Assembly (NCBI GenBank): GCA_944548615.1
Contig: OX155978.1
Location: 2,162,787 to 2,226,786, forward strand
DNA from: Micropterix aruncella
Taxonomy: Eukaryota > Arthropoda > Insecta > Lepidoptera > Micropterigidae
Length of the DNA: 64,000 nucleotides
Direction: 5' to 3'
The notes beneath the pieces were generated by a model that did no database searches, had not been told where the DNA came from, and was given only the letters and a program-made list of their open reading frames with translations. This document shows, piece by piece, positions 51,809 to 62,860 of this stretch (its first letter is position 1; every line of letters starts with the position of its first letter). The translations under genes were made by a program, and so were the position numbers.

Positions 51809-52081
51809 GCGCGACCAGATTTGGTCGACTCGTACTCAACGGATAATTGTTTCGCGACCAGATTTGGTTGACTCTTACTCAACGGAAAAAATCTAATTGT
51901 CAGTAGACTAAAATAATTTCACAATTAGAAATAAGTAATTATTATTAGGGAGTAGGTAATATTGAATAATAATGAGTAATAGGTAATATTAATTAATAAT
52001 TAGTAAGTATGTGTAGTACACAATAAGTACTTAAATAGAATAAATATATAATTGTATAGCAAATAACAAAATATTCTAAAA

Positions 52082-52653
52082 TTGTTACTAATGATTTTAT
52101 TCTTATGTCTTTTTTCTGCCAAAAAGTTAATTAACCATAATATAAAACGATATTTTTGCGTTTTATGCTCATTCTCAATATGTATTACTCATAATAATAC
52201 GGACTTAACCTTTTTGCTAAAAATTACCTCCAATAATATTAACTGTCCTGACTTACTAAATAAAATTAATCTCCGTGTTCCTTACAAACTCAATAGATTT
52301 AACCCTGCTCTTCATGTTCCTCATGATGGTACCAACTATAGGCAAAATGCATTTCTGTGGCGAACAAGTGACAATTTCAATGACATGATTAAACGCTTTG
52401 ACTTTGATCTATTCTGTACGAGTGTTAACTCAGCTAGGCAGCGGCTGAACAGTGAATTTTTTAGCATTAATTGTTGAATAATTTTTGATGCATTCTTAAT
52501 CGATAGCTTTAATTGAAAGATATCATATGTTTCTACAACGTTATTTAAACGTGAAAACCTTTAATTGGCTCTCTGCTATGTTACTCCGGCATTGTTAAAT
52601 TATAATTAGCTGTTGGTTTTCCTGAAAATAATTAAATAAATAAATAAATAATT
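52082..52653 (+). pseudogene. LINE ORF2 C-terminal fragment with tail, copy 2
   Basis: Counterpart of 42,769-43,340. The encoded 131 residues are identical. Confidence 0.7.
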
Positions 52654-52688
52654 TACCCATTCTTAGAACAAAAAAATTGTAGTGACGT

Positions 52689-53350
52689 TTTCCAAATGAC
52701 GTGGGAGCTAATGGGCCTCGATGCAGTTAGGCCACTAAGACTCATGCGTGTTGCTTCGGTCAACACCCATCCGGTAGCCACCACGCAGAAGTGCGGTCCA
52801 GTTTCCCATAGGAATTAACTTTCAGGCGCTCCTAGACGGTGTACGTACCTTGCGGCGTCAGCCAATCGACTGTGCATTCCGACTGATACTTGGGGGAGTC
52901 TGGAAACTTCTTGTTTGAAATAGAGCAAGGGTAGTTGTTAACCTTACGGCAACTGCTCTTGAAACCAATTCGCTACCCAATACCGGGTAAAAAGCCGGGC
53001 AAAGGATACTGCGGTCCGTCATGGATTCGGTAGACACCTAATCACCGCTACTTAAGGGAGAGGACCGCGCAAGCGACCTCAGACCCGTAACCAGTCGGGA
53101 GGCCGGAAAAATCTGGCCGGAAGTAGTAGCCAGGGGGCGAGGTGGCCCCACTGGTTTACCTTCCTAGTACCTCGCCGTAAAGCGTTGGACTCTGGCGGGT
53201 TCGTGGTCTTTGCTGGACGTTAGATTTGTATCGTCCACAAAGTCTTCTACGTTCACCTCACGGGAGATAGAACGATCAATATCGGTAAAACATTCTAGGG
53301 TGACGGGTTCGCCCGTTGTAGTCGACAAACCACTAATTTCCAAGTGACGT
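52689..53350 (-). mobile_element. Family A retroposon, full copy A6 with ~14-bp TSD
   Basis: The element is 52,703-53,336 (634 bp) on the minus strand. It is flanked by tttccaaatgacgt (52,689-52,702) and tttccaagtgacgt (53,337-53,350), a 14-bp duplication with one difference. Its 3' boundary (gggagctaatggg in plus-strand sense) is the same base as in copy A2. Two independent insertions therefore agree on the end of the element. Confidence 0.8.
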
Positions 53351-54642
53351 GAGACGTTTTGCATTGGGATTGTAAGTTAGATAACGGTCGAGGATCAGCC
53401 CCTGGTACTTGGGCACTTGACAGTAATGTAGGTTTTCTCCTTTCTATCTGACCGTAAGTTTCCTATCCGCTTGTTGGTTTTTCGGGTGGAAGTTAACGAA
53501 TTAAATAAATTTAACTTAACAGGGTGCTGCACGAAATTTCTCAAATTAGGGTCTAGCGTTTTAGTTATTCCGCTAAAACTACGCTAATAGAAGCAGTGAC
53601 AAAAAACACTCGTTTTTATCAATAAGTCATTTATAAGGTGAGATAATAAATTTGGCAATACTTCGCGTAGTTTTTTATAAAAACACCCGAGAAAATATAC
53701 AAAAATGGGCGCGGGGTTTTAGTCCTCACTGGGAAAATAATAACTAATTTGAATTACAAATTATTATAAAAGAAAGTTAAATGACATATCTTCACTATAA
53801 GCTATTTAAATTTCAATGATTGTAATAGGATTTTATACAATAAATCCCAGAAAATCAGGTATCAGATTCTCCATACATTTTTGGTATTGGATACACAGGC
53901 GCGCTATGAAATAGATTCACTTCCCTGCTGCTATTGGAAGCGAGAGCACGTCTTTTTCGGTTACTCTTATCAGCTCCCGATCACGTAATATTTTATTCTT
54001 CTACACCGCAGTACCGCGTCGTCACGCATCGTCACGAAAAAGCAAACAGCAGTAAGTATTTTATTTTTTATATCTGTTTTTTTTTTTAATGGATGTTTAT
54101 GGCATCTTTGTTATAACTTATTATAATACTCTACATGTATTTTAGTTAATGGGGAAGCGCAAGAAAACATATTTCGTTTTTTGAGAAACGCCATAGATTC
54201 AGCGTGAAATTTCAGTCTAAAAACATGAGAAAGCGATGTTGTTTTCAGTCCGAGATATATGAAAATGAGATAGTTTCAAACGCAAAGATTCGATCGGCGC
54301 TCATTATATAAAAAATAGATCGACTCCAATAAGCGTAAAACAATTGAAAATATTTTCTGAAGGGACCACTATTCGAAACTTGTAATCTCGAATAGTTTAG
54401 TTAATTTGCGTGAAAAACCTGAAATTCAATAAAAAAATACTTAAAGACGCATAAAACATGTACAGGTAGAATATTGATTTTGAATATTGATTTTGAAAAG
54501 CAGTTTCGGCATGCAGATGTAACATTTTCGTAAGTTGAAAATAAGTGGTTGGCTGTAAGATATTTAGCTTACAAAGAGCATTGATAGGATATGCATTGAT
54601 TTAACGTTGCGACACGTCATTTAAACCAGAAAAAGCACGGGA
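53351..54642. other. Unassigned AT-rich region
   Basis: About 1.3 kb with no frame longer than chance and no repeat recognised elsewhere in the window. A GT-type donor context ('agcagtaagtatt') lies near 54,048, but no matching exon is evident. Confidence 0.35.
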
Positions 54643-55350
54643 ATTTTAAAATCAAATAGTCTTTGAAAATATTCAAAACTATAGAATACTTATAAATATA
54701 TTGAAACTATAGAAAAATAAAATAATTTGAAAATCATTTTAAAATCAAATAGTCTTTGAAAATATTCAAAACTATAGAATACTTAGAAATATTTTGAAAC
54801 CATAGAAGATTAAAATAATTTGAAAAACATTTTAAAATCTAATAGTTTTTGAAAATACTCAAAACTATAGAATACTTTGAAATATTTTGAAACCATAGAA
54901 AAATAAAATAATTTGAAAATCATTTTAAAATCAAATAGTCTTTGAAAATATTCAAAACTATAGAATAGGTACTTATAAATATTTTGAAACTATAGAAAAA
55001 TATATTGTTTTTAAAACCAATTTTAAAATCAAATAGTCTTTGAAAATATTCAAAACTATAGAATACTTAGAAATATTTTGAAACCACAGAAAATTAAAAT
55101 AATTTGAAAATCATTTTAAAATCTAATAGTTTTTGAAAATATTCAAAACTATACAATACATTGAAATATTTTGAAACCATAGAAAAATAAAATAATTTGA
55201 AAATCATTTTAAAATCAAATAGTCTTTGAAAATATTCAAAACTACAGAATACTTAGAAATATTTTTAAATCATAGAAAAATCAAATCCTTTAAAAAACAT
55301 TTTAAAATCAAATAGGCTTTGAAAATGTTCAATATCATAGATATTCAATA
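54643..55350. repeat. 93-bp minisatellite, about 7.6 units
   Basis: The box attttaaaatcaaatagtct (or variants) starts at 54,643, 54,736, 54,829, 54,922, 55,020, 55,113, 55,206 and 55,299. All spacings are 93 bp except one of 98, where 5 bp ('ggtac') are inserted. Each unit has 'gaaaatattcaaaactatag' and 'aaatattttgaaaccataga'. It is AT-rich and non-coding. Confidence 0.9.
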
Positions 55351-55517
55351 GTATAGAGAGAGTTTAAAAAAAATTGAAACTTGAGATTTTTTATTTTTCT
55401 TTTATTTTAACTTCATCTCATACATTGTTCACCTTGATCGATCAGTAGAAAATTTACATCTCATCATTGCGTCACATCACAAAAATAACAATTTTCAATC
55501 ACATTAATTTTCAATCG

Positions 55518-55935
55518 CTACGTTACATTATTTAAAATATTAAATTTAAAATTATCGCAGAGTTCGGAAGACCACCACGGGGCCGCGAAACCACCGCGGG
55601 GTTTCTTCCGCCCTACAACGGCATCACACGACACACAAGTCCTCGGCGGTACTACTAGAAGGCGATGGAAAGGCCTCAAGATTCTCGCAGAGGACTTCAC
55701 CAAACCGGTCCTAGTTAATGTCGCCGGTTCGGTATCGCCACTCGGATTGTGGCGTGGGGGGAACGCGACGGCCGATGCCAAATGTCACCAGTCTGCGGTC
55801 CGAAGAAGAAAGGTGCTCGTGAGCTTTCCAATTGTTCATCCAACGGGCGAATCCCGGGGAGCACAGAGTGAAATCCACAAAACTCCTCTTCGAGACTGTT
55901 TAAAAGTGGCATTCATTAATTTATTTCTTTATTAA
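55518..55935 (-). pseudogene. Possible LINE fragment, GC-rich island
   Basis: This is GC-rich against an AT-rich background. On the minus strand (55,781-55,518) the frame ends RKKPRGGFAAPWWSSELCDN. That string resembles the linker between endonuclease and reverse transcriptase in non-LTR elements ('APWW..EL'). A second frame (55,912-55,715) overlaps. The similarity is a single short motif, so the assignment is tentative. Confidence 0.4.
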
Positions 55936-56262
55936 TTTTAATTACATATTTGAAGTTGTTCAAAAATATATAATCACATATATAGCCGCGAAATCTATAT
56001 GTACCTTCTTTCCGTCGGAAGTAGTTTAAAGGTAACTGCTTTTTGAAATAATAAAAAATTTGGTGTAGCTATTTATACCTATAATAATTACAGTTTTTTT
56101 ATCCTTCTCGATATACATTTTATCCTCGTACTGATGAGAATAACAATGTTATAATTGTTTTAAGCATTATCCATTTTTATTTCTTTACTCAGAATCATAA
56201 AGTATCTGCTATCCTGATAGTGGGAGCGGTTCGTCTCTAATTTTGAAAGAATACTGTAATTT
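55936..56262. other. Unassigned AT-rich spacer
   Basis: No feature recognised. Confidence 0.3.
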
Positions 56263-56530
56263 GTGATAAAAGCAAATCCTTTTGCACACGTGTGTTCATT
56301 AGACCAAAATAGTCGATTTGACCTGCCGCTGTTAAGGCCAAAAAGGCCCGAAAAGGCTCATGGGTCATTAAAATCAGCATGAGAAAAATCATTTTGGTTT
56401 ATTAGCGACCATCTTGAAAAACGGCCGCTATTTTGAGTCCGCTGGGCCAAATATGTCGGAACGGCGGGTCAAATCGACTATTTTAGTCTAATAAATACGT
56501 GTGCAAAAGGATTTGCTTTTATCACAATTT
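56263..56530. mobile_element. MITE with ~70-bp terminal inverted repeats
   Basis: It starts TTGTGATAAAAGCAAATCCT and ends with the reverse complement of nearly the same sequence. The arms match over about 70 bp, including 'ttttgcacacgt' and 'aaaatagtcgatttgacc'. About 130 bp of non-coding centre contains 'ggccaaaaaggcccgaaaag'. The target duplication is obscured by A/T-rich flanks. Confidence 0.7.
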
Positions 56531-56845
56531 GCAGTTTTTGGTATTTGCAATTTGCCATGAGCAATAAAATGATAAAATAAGGGTTACTTCGCTTTGGCGG
56601 GCGACCGTCTGTTCAGCGTTATCAATGTATGCGATTTACTCATACATACGTGCGTGGCCGCTGCCGGCAAGCGTAAATTACCTACATTTGTGTAACGGCA
56701 TAGGCTAAGGACCCGCTTAATATAAGTAATTAATAATTCACAATTATCTACAATAAATACAATTAAAATATCATAGACAAAAAATCAGCAGCAAAAAAAC
56801 TGATAATTTGATATGCAATAAACTGTTGCCAGTGATCCAGCTAGA
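56531..56845. other. Unassigned spacer
   Basis: Nothing recognised. Confidence 0.3.
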
Positions 56846-57147
56846 GTTGTCAACTACAGCGGGCGAGCCCGTCACCTCAAGAAGTTTTAACGATTAGTCG
56901 TTCTGTCTCCCTGAAGTGAGCGAAGAAGACTTGGACAAAAACAGTCCACCGTCAAGCTCCGCCACTTGCCCGTAGGAGGCCAACGCCTTAACCGCGAGAT
57001 AGCCAGGAGTGTTACCCAGCGGGCTTACACTCACGCCCTTACTTCCAATTGCGACCAGATTACTCCAGTCTCTCGATTGGTTACGAGTTCGAGGTCGCTT
57101 GCGCGGTCCTCTCCCTTACGAAGCGGTGAAACGGTGTATACGCGAAT
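56846..57147 (+). repeat. Family A retroposon, 3'-deleted copy A9
   Basis: It keeps the 5' part ('gttgtcaactacagcgggcg' to 'aagcggtgaaacggtgta') and then breaks off. Loss of the 3' half is not expected from retroposition, so this copy was cut by a later rearrangement. Confidence 0.65.
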
Positions 57148-58854
57148 CGACACACAAACACGAAATGGCGCGACGGCAAGCGATCGGGCGACTGACCGGG
57201 CGACGAGCTGTCAAAATTAAGACCCCGCTTTAGAATGACCATAGACAAAACGAAAATTTTAAGATTTAAGACCGGTTCTTAATATTGATGAAACGGAATA
57301 CCAACAAAATAATGAAGGTGCCCGCCGGCTCCGTAATGTCTCTTGCGGGACGCACGGTCGCCTACCGCAAGGTAATGTTTTATATTTCAAATTTCAATGC
57401 GGTCATTTTACAGTTATTCTTTTTATGATTCGTATAGTCGTTTATAACTTATGATTGTTTTCCTCAAGGTTTTCCTCAAGGCCATCGACTCTCCCCAATT
57501 TTACGCGCCAAACTGACAAAACAAAAGGGACAGCCGGATGTTTACTTCGCAAATTGAGGGGTTAGTTCTTATTTTAAGCCCGCGAGAAACGGAATACGGC
57601 CTTTCGCTACACTCTAGGGCCGAAAAACAGCTAGAATGCTAAATCGTTCTACCGTTCTTTCTCTAACAGGTTCTATGTTCTGGCTCTTTTAGTATAAATG
57701 CAAGAGCAAGAGCAGAATGCTTTTCCTCTAGCTCTACGTTCGTTTAGCGAAAATGTACTGAAATACGCTTTATAATCTATTATTCTATGTTTTATTTCTA
57801 TGTACCCTAGCGTATGTAGTTACACAGCAAAACCGCATAAACGTGATTTTCGATTAAATTGAAAGCCCTAATAATTCACGCGATGCTTTTCGACGAAAAT
57901 AGAATTAGCAACGTCCCGCCGGTTAGTGTTTGGTCAATTTTGCGGCGGAGGATTGATTACGACCAACGTTTGATACATTTTAATATGGGAATTAAATCGT
58001 ATGCATTGCGCAATCAAAACCGGTATCCGTGCTGCCGAGTAAAACCAATATGGCATGTTATACCGGGTATTTGTGGCTAGATGCATTCAATTTAACCCGT
58101 CTGCAAATAGAAGCGATGTTAACATTTATTAGAAACATGTACATTTTATATGAGAATCGAATACCGTAACGCAGGATAAAATATTGTGACTGCAAAAGAT
58201 AAAGTAATAGTATTATATTAGTATTTAATTATTATTTTTATAAAAAAAAAATGAATAAAATAAAGAAAGTAACCCTCTGCCGTTTTACATTAATAAATAT
58301 CAAAACTAATTTTGATAGAGATAAATAATAAATATTTACCACCACTTATATTATATTTTACGGCTTCACTGTTTACCTTCACGCGGTGGAACTTAGCGCT
58401 TGTGGCCTGCCAGCTAAATCCTGTTTCACCTCTTTAAAAATCTTGGTCTTCCAGAAAAGTAATCAACTCTTTCTTAGAAAATTTATCTAAAATCGCGATT
58501 TGCACATCTCAAATTCTATGGCTTCGAAGAGGGAGTAAATGCGTGGTAAGGTGAACGCTCACATGTGGCAAGACAGCTGTTCTAAACCCACCACAGCCAG
58601 TCGTTAGTCCGTAATCCACTGCTCACCCCCCAGAAGTGTAAAAATAGTATTATGATGGGCCCGACTCGGGTTGGTGAATTCCATGTCAGGTCCGTTTGTA
58701 TTTTATTTTATTTTTTTATTTATTATGAATCACTAAGTTTTGTTCAGTGGTGATACTTTTCTGAAATTTGTAGCCTGTTTTGTTAAATATTCCTTCACTC
58801 TTTCTAAAAGATTGTCTAATGTGGACATGGGCATACTAAAGTAATTTAAAAAAT
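57148..58854. other. Unassigned region of 1.7 kb
   Basis: No known domain on either strand. A 73-codon plus frame at 57,859-58,080 has no recognisable motif. A T/A-rich run near 58,701-58,725 could be a LINE tail in minus orientation, but no LINE body was identified. Confidence 0.35.
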
Positions 58855-59461
58855 ACGTGTGGCACTCGGAGACTGCCGCGGTAAAGCCATTGCATAGCAT
58901 TTTTAACAACTTATGCAATTATAATTATTTATTTATTTACTTTTTTCTGATATCAGATAACTGCCCTCTATCGGAAAACGTTGAAATTATTCCGAATCAT
59001 TTGCGGCTGCGGAAGCAAATGATTCGGAATAATTTAAACGTCTCCCGATAGATCGCGGCGCACGAATTTTATTCGATAAAGCAAAAAAACGGATATTATT
59101 TTTTTCTTTGACTATTCGAAAAAAATCGTAGATAAAAAGATAGATAATTAAATTATCTTTAAAATGGTGCAGGTTTTATAATAATACGCCAGATAGTATT
59201 TGCGTAGTAGTCGTTTTTGTGTTCGGTTAGACCTAATTTCACAAATTAATTACACTATGTAATATAAACAAAATCTAAAATATTCAAAGCTAAGAATATT
59301 GGGAAAATGTTCTTGTTTAACATATATTTTTTTGAAATCGTAAGCAGTACTCGTTTAGACGTAATTATCAGTTTAAAATTATTAATTTTCGTTTAGAAAT
59401 TTCTTCATTCGGTCGCCGCGCTGGCCTAGCTAGGCCCGCGATAAAAGCTATGCAATAGCTT
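58855..59461 (+). repeat. Family B repeat with internal hairpin, copy B1
   Basis: The ~600-bp unit begins acgtgtggcactcggagact and ends 'gctatgcaatagctt'. 'aaagctattgcatagc' near the left end is the inverted partner of the right end. The centre carries a 19-bp perfect stem (58,986-59,004 with 59,015-59,033; 10-nt loop), extended outward by 'tctatcgg'/'ccgataga'. It is flanked by A-rich sequence ending in T on the left and A-rich sequence on the right. It is non-coding. Confidence 0.8.
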
Positions 59462-59469
59462 AAAAAAAT

Positions 59470-60065
59470 ACGGGTGGCAATCGGGGACTGCCGCGGTAGA
59501 GCTATTGCATAGCATTTTTAACAACTTATGCTATCATAATTATTTATTTATTTTATTTATTTTATTTTTTCTGATATCAGATAACTGCGCTCTATCGGAA
59601 AACGTTAAAATTATTCCGAATCATTTGCGGCTGCGGTAGCAAATGATTCGGAATAATTTAAACGTCTTCCGATAGAGCGCCGCGCATGAAATTTTTATTC
59701 GATAAAGGAAAAAACCAGGATTATTCGGAAAATTCGTAGATAAAAAGATAGATAATTAAATTATCTTTAAAATGGTGCAGGTTTCATAATAATACGCCAG
59801 ATAGTATTTGCGTAGTAGTCGTTTTTGTGTTCAGTTAGACCTAATTTCACAAATTAATTACACTATGTAATATAAACAAAATCTAAAATATTCAAAGCTA
59901 AGAATATTAGAAAAATATTCTTATTTAACATATATTTTTTTCGAATCGTAAGCAGTACTCGTTTAGACGTAATTATCAGTTTAAAATCATTAATTTTCGT
60001 TAGGAAATTTCTTCATTCGTTCGCCGCGCTGGACTAGGCCCGCGATAAAAGCTATGCAATAGCTT
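59470..60065 (+). repeat. Family B repeat, copy B2
   Basis: It follows B1 in the same orientation after 8 bp (aaaaaaat). Its hairpin is the best preserved: 59,587-59,606 and 59,661-59,680 pair with one mismatch outside the inner stem, giving a ~94-nt palindrome. Confidence 0.8.
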
Positions 60066-60479
60066 AAAAATAGACTCATCTTTTCTCAATTCACGCATGA
60101 GATTTCGACAGTTATCAACTTTAGATCGTAGCCAAAATCTTTATTTTTTTATCTAGAAGTGATAGTAAAAATAAATGATAATAATAATAATATTTAGCGA
60201 TAATACCAAATAATATCACAAAAGTGTCCATGCCCATCCCGCTTGAATGGTTGTTATATCGTGAAAAACAAGATAGGAACTACTGAGTGTGAACACACCA
60301 GTTAGTTTAGCAGTAATCACTTAAAAGCTGTTCTGTAGAACTGGTTGGCAGTGGGAACGGGCCTTTATTATTTTTTTTGCTACTGGATTTTTGTATATGA
60401 CGTTTTAAATGTACATGTCCATTTTACTGTGAATGATTGTGAATTACAAAATTAAAAGAAAATAAAAAATAATAAAAAT
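60066..60479. other. Spacer between family B copies
   Basis: About 410 bp with no recognised feature apart from an AAT run near 60,180. Confidence 0.3.
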
Positions 60480-61076
60480 ACGTGTGGCACTCGGGGACTG
60501 CCACGGTAAAGCTATTGCATAGCATTTTTAACAACTTATGCAATTATAATTATTTATTTTTTTTATTTTTTTTATTTTTTCTGATATCAGATAACTGCGC
60601 TCTATCGGAAAACGTTGAAATCATTCCGAATCATTTGCGGCTGCGGTAGCAAATGATTCGGAATAATTTAAACGTCTTCCGATAGAGCGCCATGCACGAA
60701 TTTTTTATTCGATAAAATAAAAAAAAACAGATTATTCGAAAAAAATCGTAGATAAAAAGATAGATAATTAAATTATCTTTAAAATGGTGCAGGTTTCATA
60801 ATAATACGCCAGATAGTATTTGCATAGTAGTCATTTTTGTGTTCGGTTAGACCTAATTTCACAAATTAATTACACTATGTAATATAAACAAAATCTAAAA
60901 TATTCATAGCTAAGAATATTAGGAAAATGTTCTTGTTTAACATATATTTTTATCGAATCGTAAGCAGTACTCGTTTAGACGTAATCAGTTTAAAATCATT
61001 AATTTTCGTTAAGAAATTTCTTCATTCGGTCGCCGCGCTGGCCTAGAGGCCCGCGATAAAAGCTATGCAATAGCTT
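60480..61076 (+). repeat. Family B repeat, copy B3
   Basis: Same boundaries and orientation as B1, preceded by 'ataaaaat' and followed by 'aaaaataa'. The left inner stem has one change (atcattcc), producing a mismatch. Confidence 0.8.
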
Positions 61077-61639
61077 AAAAATAAAATATCACTGTCATCT
61101 GCAATTCGACGGTGTGACAGATTTAGTATATAATGTCTTTGCCTGCAACATATGCTTTGGGTCATCTAGCCGCATTCTGATATGCCTACAATGTGTTGAT
61201 CCGCTGTACAGTGTGTTCTATTTAGGTGAAATAGCTACAAGGGGTGGATATTTGTGTGTGCATTCAGCGTGGACCGCATCTGCGGCACAAATTCCATATC
61301 TCACGGGCGACCAAACCGCAGGTTAATGCCTGGCCTTAATAATTTCCATATAAACTCGAACACTCGGCGGAGGAGTAACGGAGGTGGTAACATGTTGTAG
61401 GTGCAATTTTATTTCAGTACGATGATATGACAAAATGATCGCCCTGGCCGTGTATAAAATTAAATGGACATACCCAGAATACTAGCGCATGCGCAGAGAA
61501 AAGACATGCAACATTACAAAAAATCGTTTTCAACATATTTCACTGTCTGCAATAATGTATTATTCAAACATTTCTCTTTGTCTATTTATGTCATAAATCC
61601 AATATATTCTTTTTTTCAACTTCTTTTTTACACTACTAC
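61077..61639. other. Unassigned segment
   Basis: A 70-codon plus frame at 61,114-61,326 contains several cysteines (FACNICFG, LICLQCVD) but matches no pattern I know. The rest is non-coding. Confidence 0.3.
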
Positions 61640-61911
61640 TTAACAAAAAAAGAGTGTAATGTGTTCAGGGTTCATCTATGTATATTTTCCGTTTCTTTAT
61701 TTCACCATAACTTCTAAGCGCTTGAGCCGATTTAGGAGTATGTGGTATTGTTAGAATGGTTATAAAAGCTTGAGTGTCATGGCGTACCGTAACTGTCTAA
61801 ATATCTAGTAAGTAGCTGTTCAAATATCAATAAATGAACATAAATATATAGTGTTTGGTGCCAAATGAAAGGGCTGATTGAGTACATTCTTGAAATATAT
61901 GTACATATATA

Positions 61912-62819
61912 CAGGATGCGGCAGCATAATTTCCATTTTTAAAATTGCGCACCATTCAGTCGGTTGATGTCGTAGCGGAGCGATAGTGGTCTCGTTCGAG
62001 AGGCGGGACTATAAAGATTTTTCCCGAGACAGTTCAGTTGCCATTATGCGTTGGAACAGCGAGGAGCGTGCGTTTGCCGTTGAGTCCTACTTTTTGAGCG
62101 GATGCTCTGTGATCGCAACGAAGCGCGCCTTTCGGAATCGCTTTAATTTAGCCCCGTTGGCCCCTGTCTGTTACGTGGGTCACTACGTTTAGACAAACTG
62201 CAAGTGTGAGAAGACGAAGAACTGGAGTCTGTCGGCCTATTAGATCACCTGAAGACATTAAGGCAGTGAGAGCTTCAATGTTGCGATCACCACGGCATTT
62301 TTTTTGGCATGTTACAGGATTTTTTTTCCACGGCTAGATGAGTTGGATTTAGGGGACATTTGATTCCAACAAGACGGTGCAACGGTAAACACTTCAAGAG
62401 CATCGATGGCTGTTTTGAGGGAACACTTCCCAGACTCCATCATCTCAATTAGGGGCGATTTGGAGTAGCCGGCCCGCTCTCCCGATTTGGCCTCTTGTGA
62501 TTTTTTCTATGGGGTTTTTTGAAATCCCGTGTTTATGTGAGCCGTCCAAGGACCCTACAAGATTCGAAGACCAACATCCAGGAAGAAATTGCCATCATAA
62601 CGCCTGCTTTGCTGGCAAGAGTCATGACAAACGCCAGAAATCGGTTTACTCAGTGTATGGAGAATTGGGGACGTCACCTATCTGATTTGATCTTCAAAAC
62701 TATGTGAAACAAAACTTTAGGCATGCGCCTACATTATATAAAACAAATAAAAATGTTCTGATTCAATACAATGGGTTTTATTAAGTTTTGAAAAAAGGAA
62801 GTTATGCTGCCGCACCCTG
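61912..62819 (+). mobile_element. Tc1/mariner-superfamily element with TIRs and TA duplications
   Basis: A 908-bp element. The left end CAGGATGCGGCAGCATAA and the right end in reverse complement CAGGGTGCGGCAGCATAA are terminal inverted repeats of ~24 bp. TA lies outside each end (61,910-61,911 and 62,820-62,821). The size is short for the family (about 1.2-1.4 kb) because of an internal deletion. Confidence 0.85.
62046..62707 (+). pseudogene. Mariner transposase, internally deleted and frameshifted
   Basis: The N-terminus from the ATG at 62,046 reads MRWNSEERAFAVESYFLSG, ATKRAFRNRFNLAPLAP, then TASVRRRRTGVCRPIRSPED. After RSPR similarity jumps to FQQDGATVNTSRASMAVLRE (second catalytic D in QQDGA), SIISIRGDLE, a stop, PARSPDLASCDFF (third catalytic D). 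In another frame, 62,519-62,707, it ends MKSRVYVSRPRTLQDSKTNI ... RNRFTQCMENWGRHLSDLIF. The part with the first catalytic D is deleted, so no active enzyme is possible. Confidence 0.85.
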
Positions 62820-62860
62820 TATATGGATAAATACATAAACCACAAATATAGAAAAAAAAT

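Larger units (their letters stand above)
43828..52940. repeat. Large block, copy 2 (9,113 bp), starts at the N gap
   Basis: Direct repeat of 33,418-43,627. It begins at the first base after the gap and continues past the end of copy 1 into unique sequence at 52,941. It lacks the ~1.1-kb C2-C3 segment and a ~100-bp piece. It has ~110 bp extra near 44,100 and ~25 bp near 46,593. From 47,340 to 52,940 it is almost identical to copy 1. Confidence 0.95.
61640..62855 (+). repeat. Repeat G, copy 2, split by mariner
   Basis: 61,640-61,909 and 62,822-62,855 together match 5,590-5,885. The two parts are separated by the mariner element, and removing it with one TA restores continuity. Confidence 0.55.

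Noticed and set aside
33418..52940. A genuine functional tandem gene duplication
   Set aside because: The block contains no intact gene, and its boundaries coincide with a 200-N placeholder gap, which favours an assembly cause.
54040..54060. A splice-donor-like 'cagtaagt' site as the end of a host exon
   Set aside because: No open exon precedes it in a plausible frame and no acceptor or partner exon is evident.
54643..55350. CRISPR-like direct repeats
   Set aside because: The 93-bp units are contiguous and similar throughout, with no unique spacers, in a eukaryotic context.
61114..61326. 70-codon cysteine-containing frame as a small secreted protein or toxin-like peptide
   Set aside because: No signal peptide and no known cysteine spacing. 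It is most likely chance.
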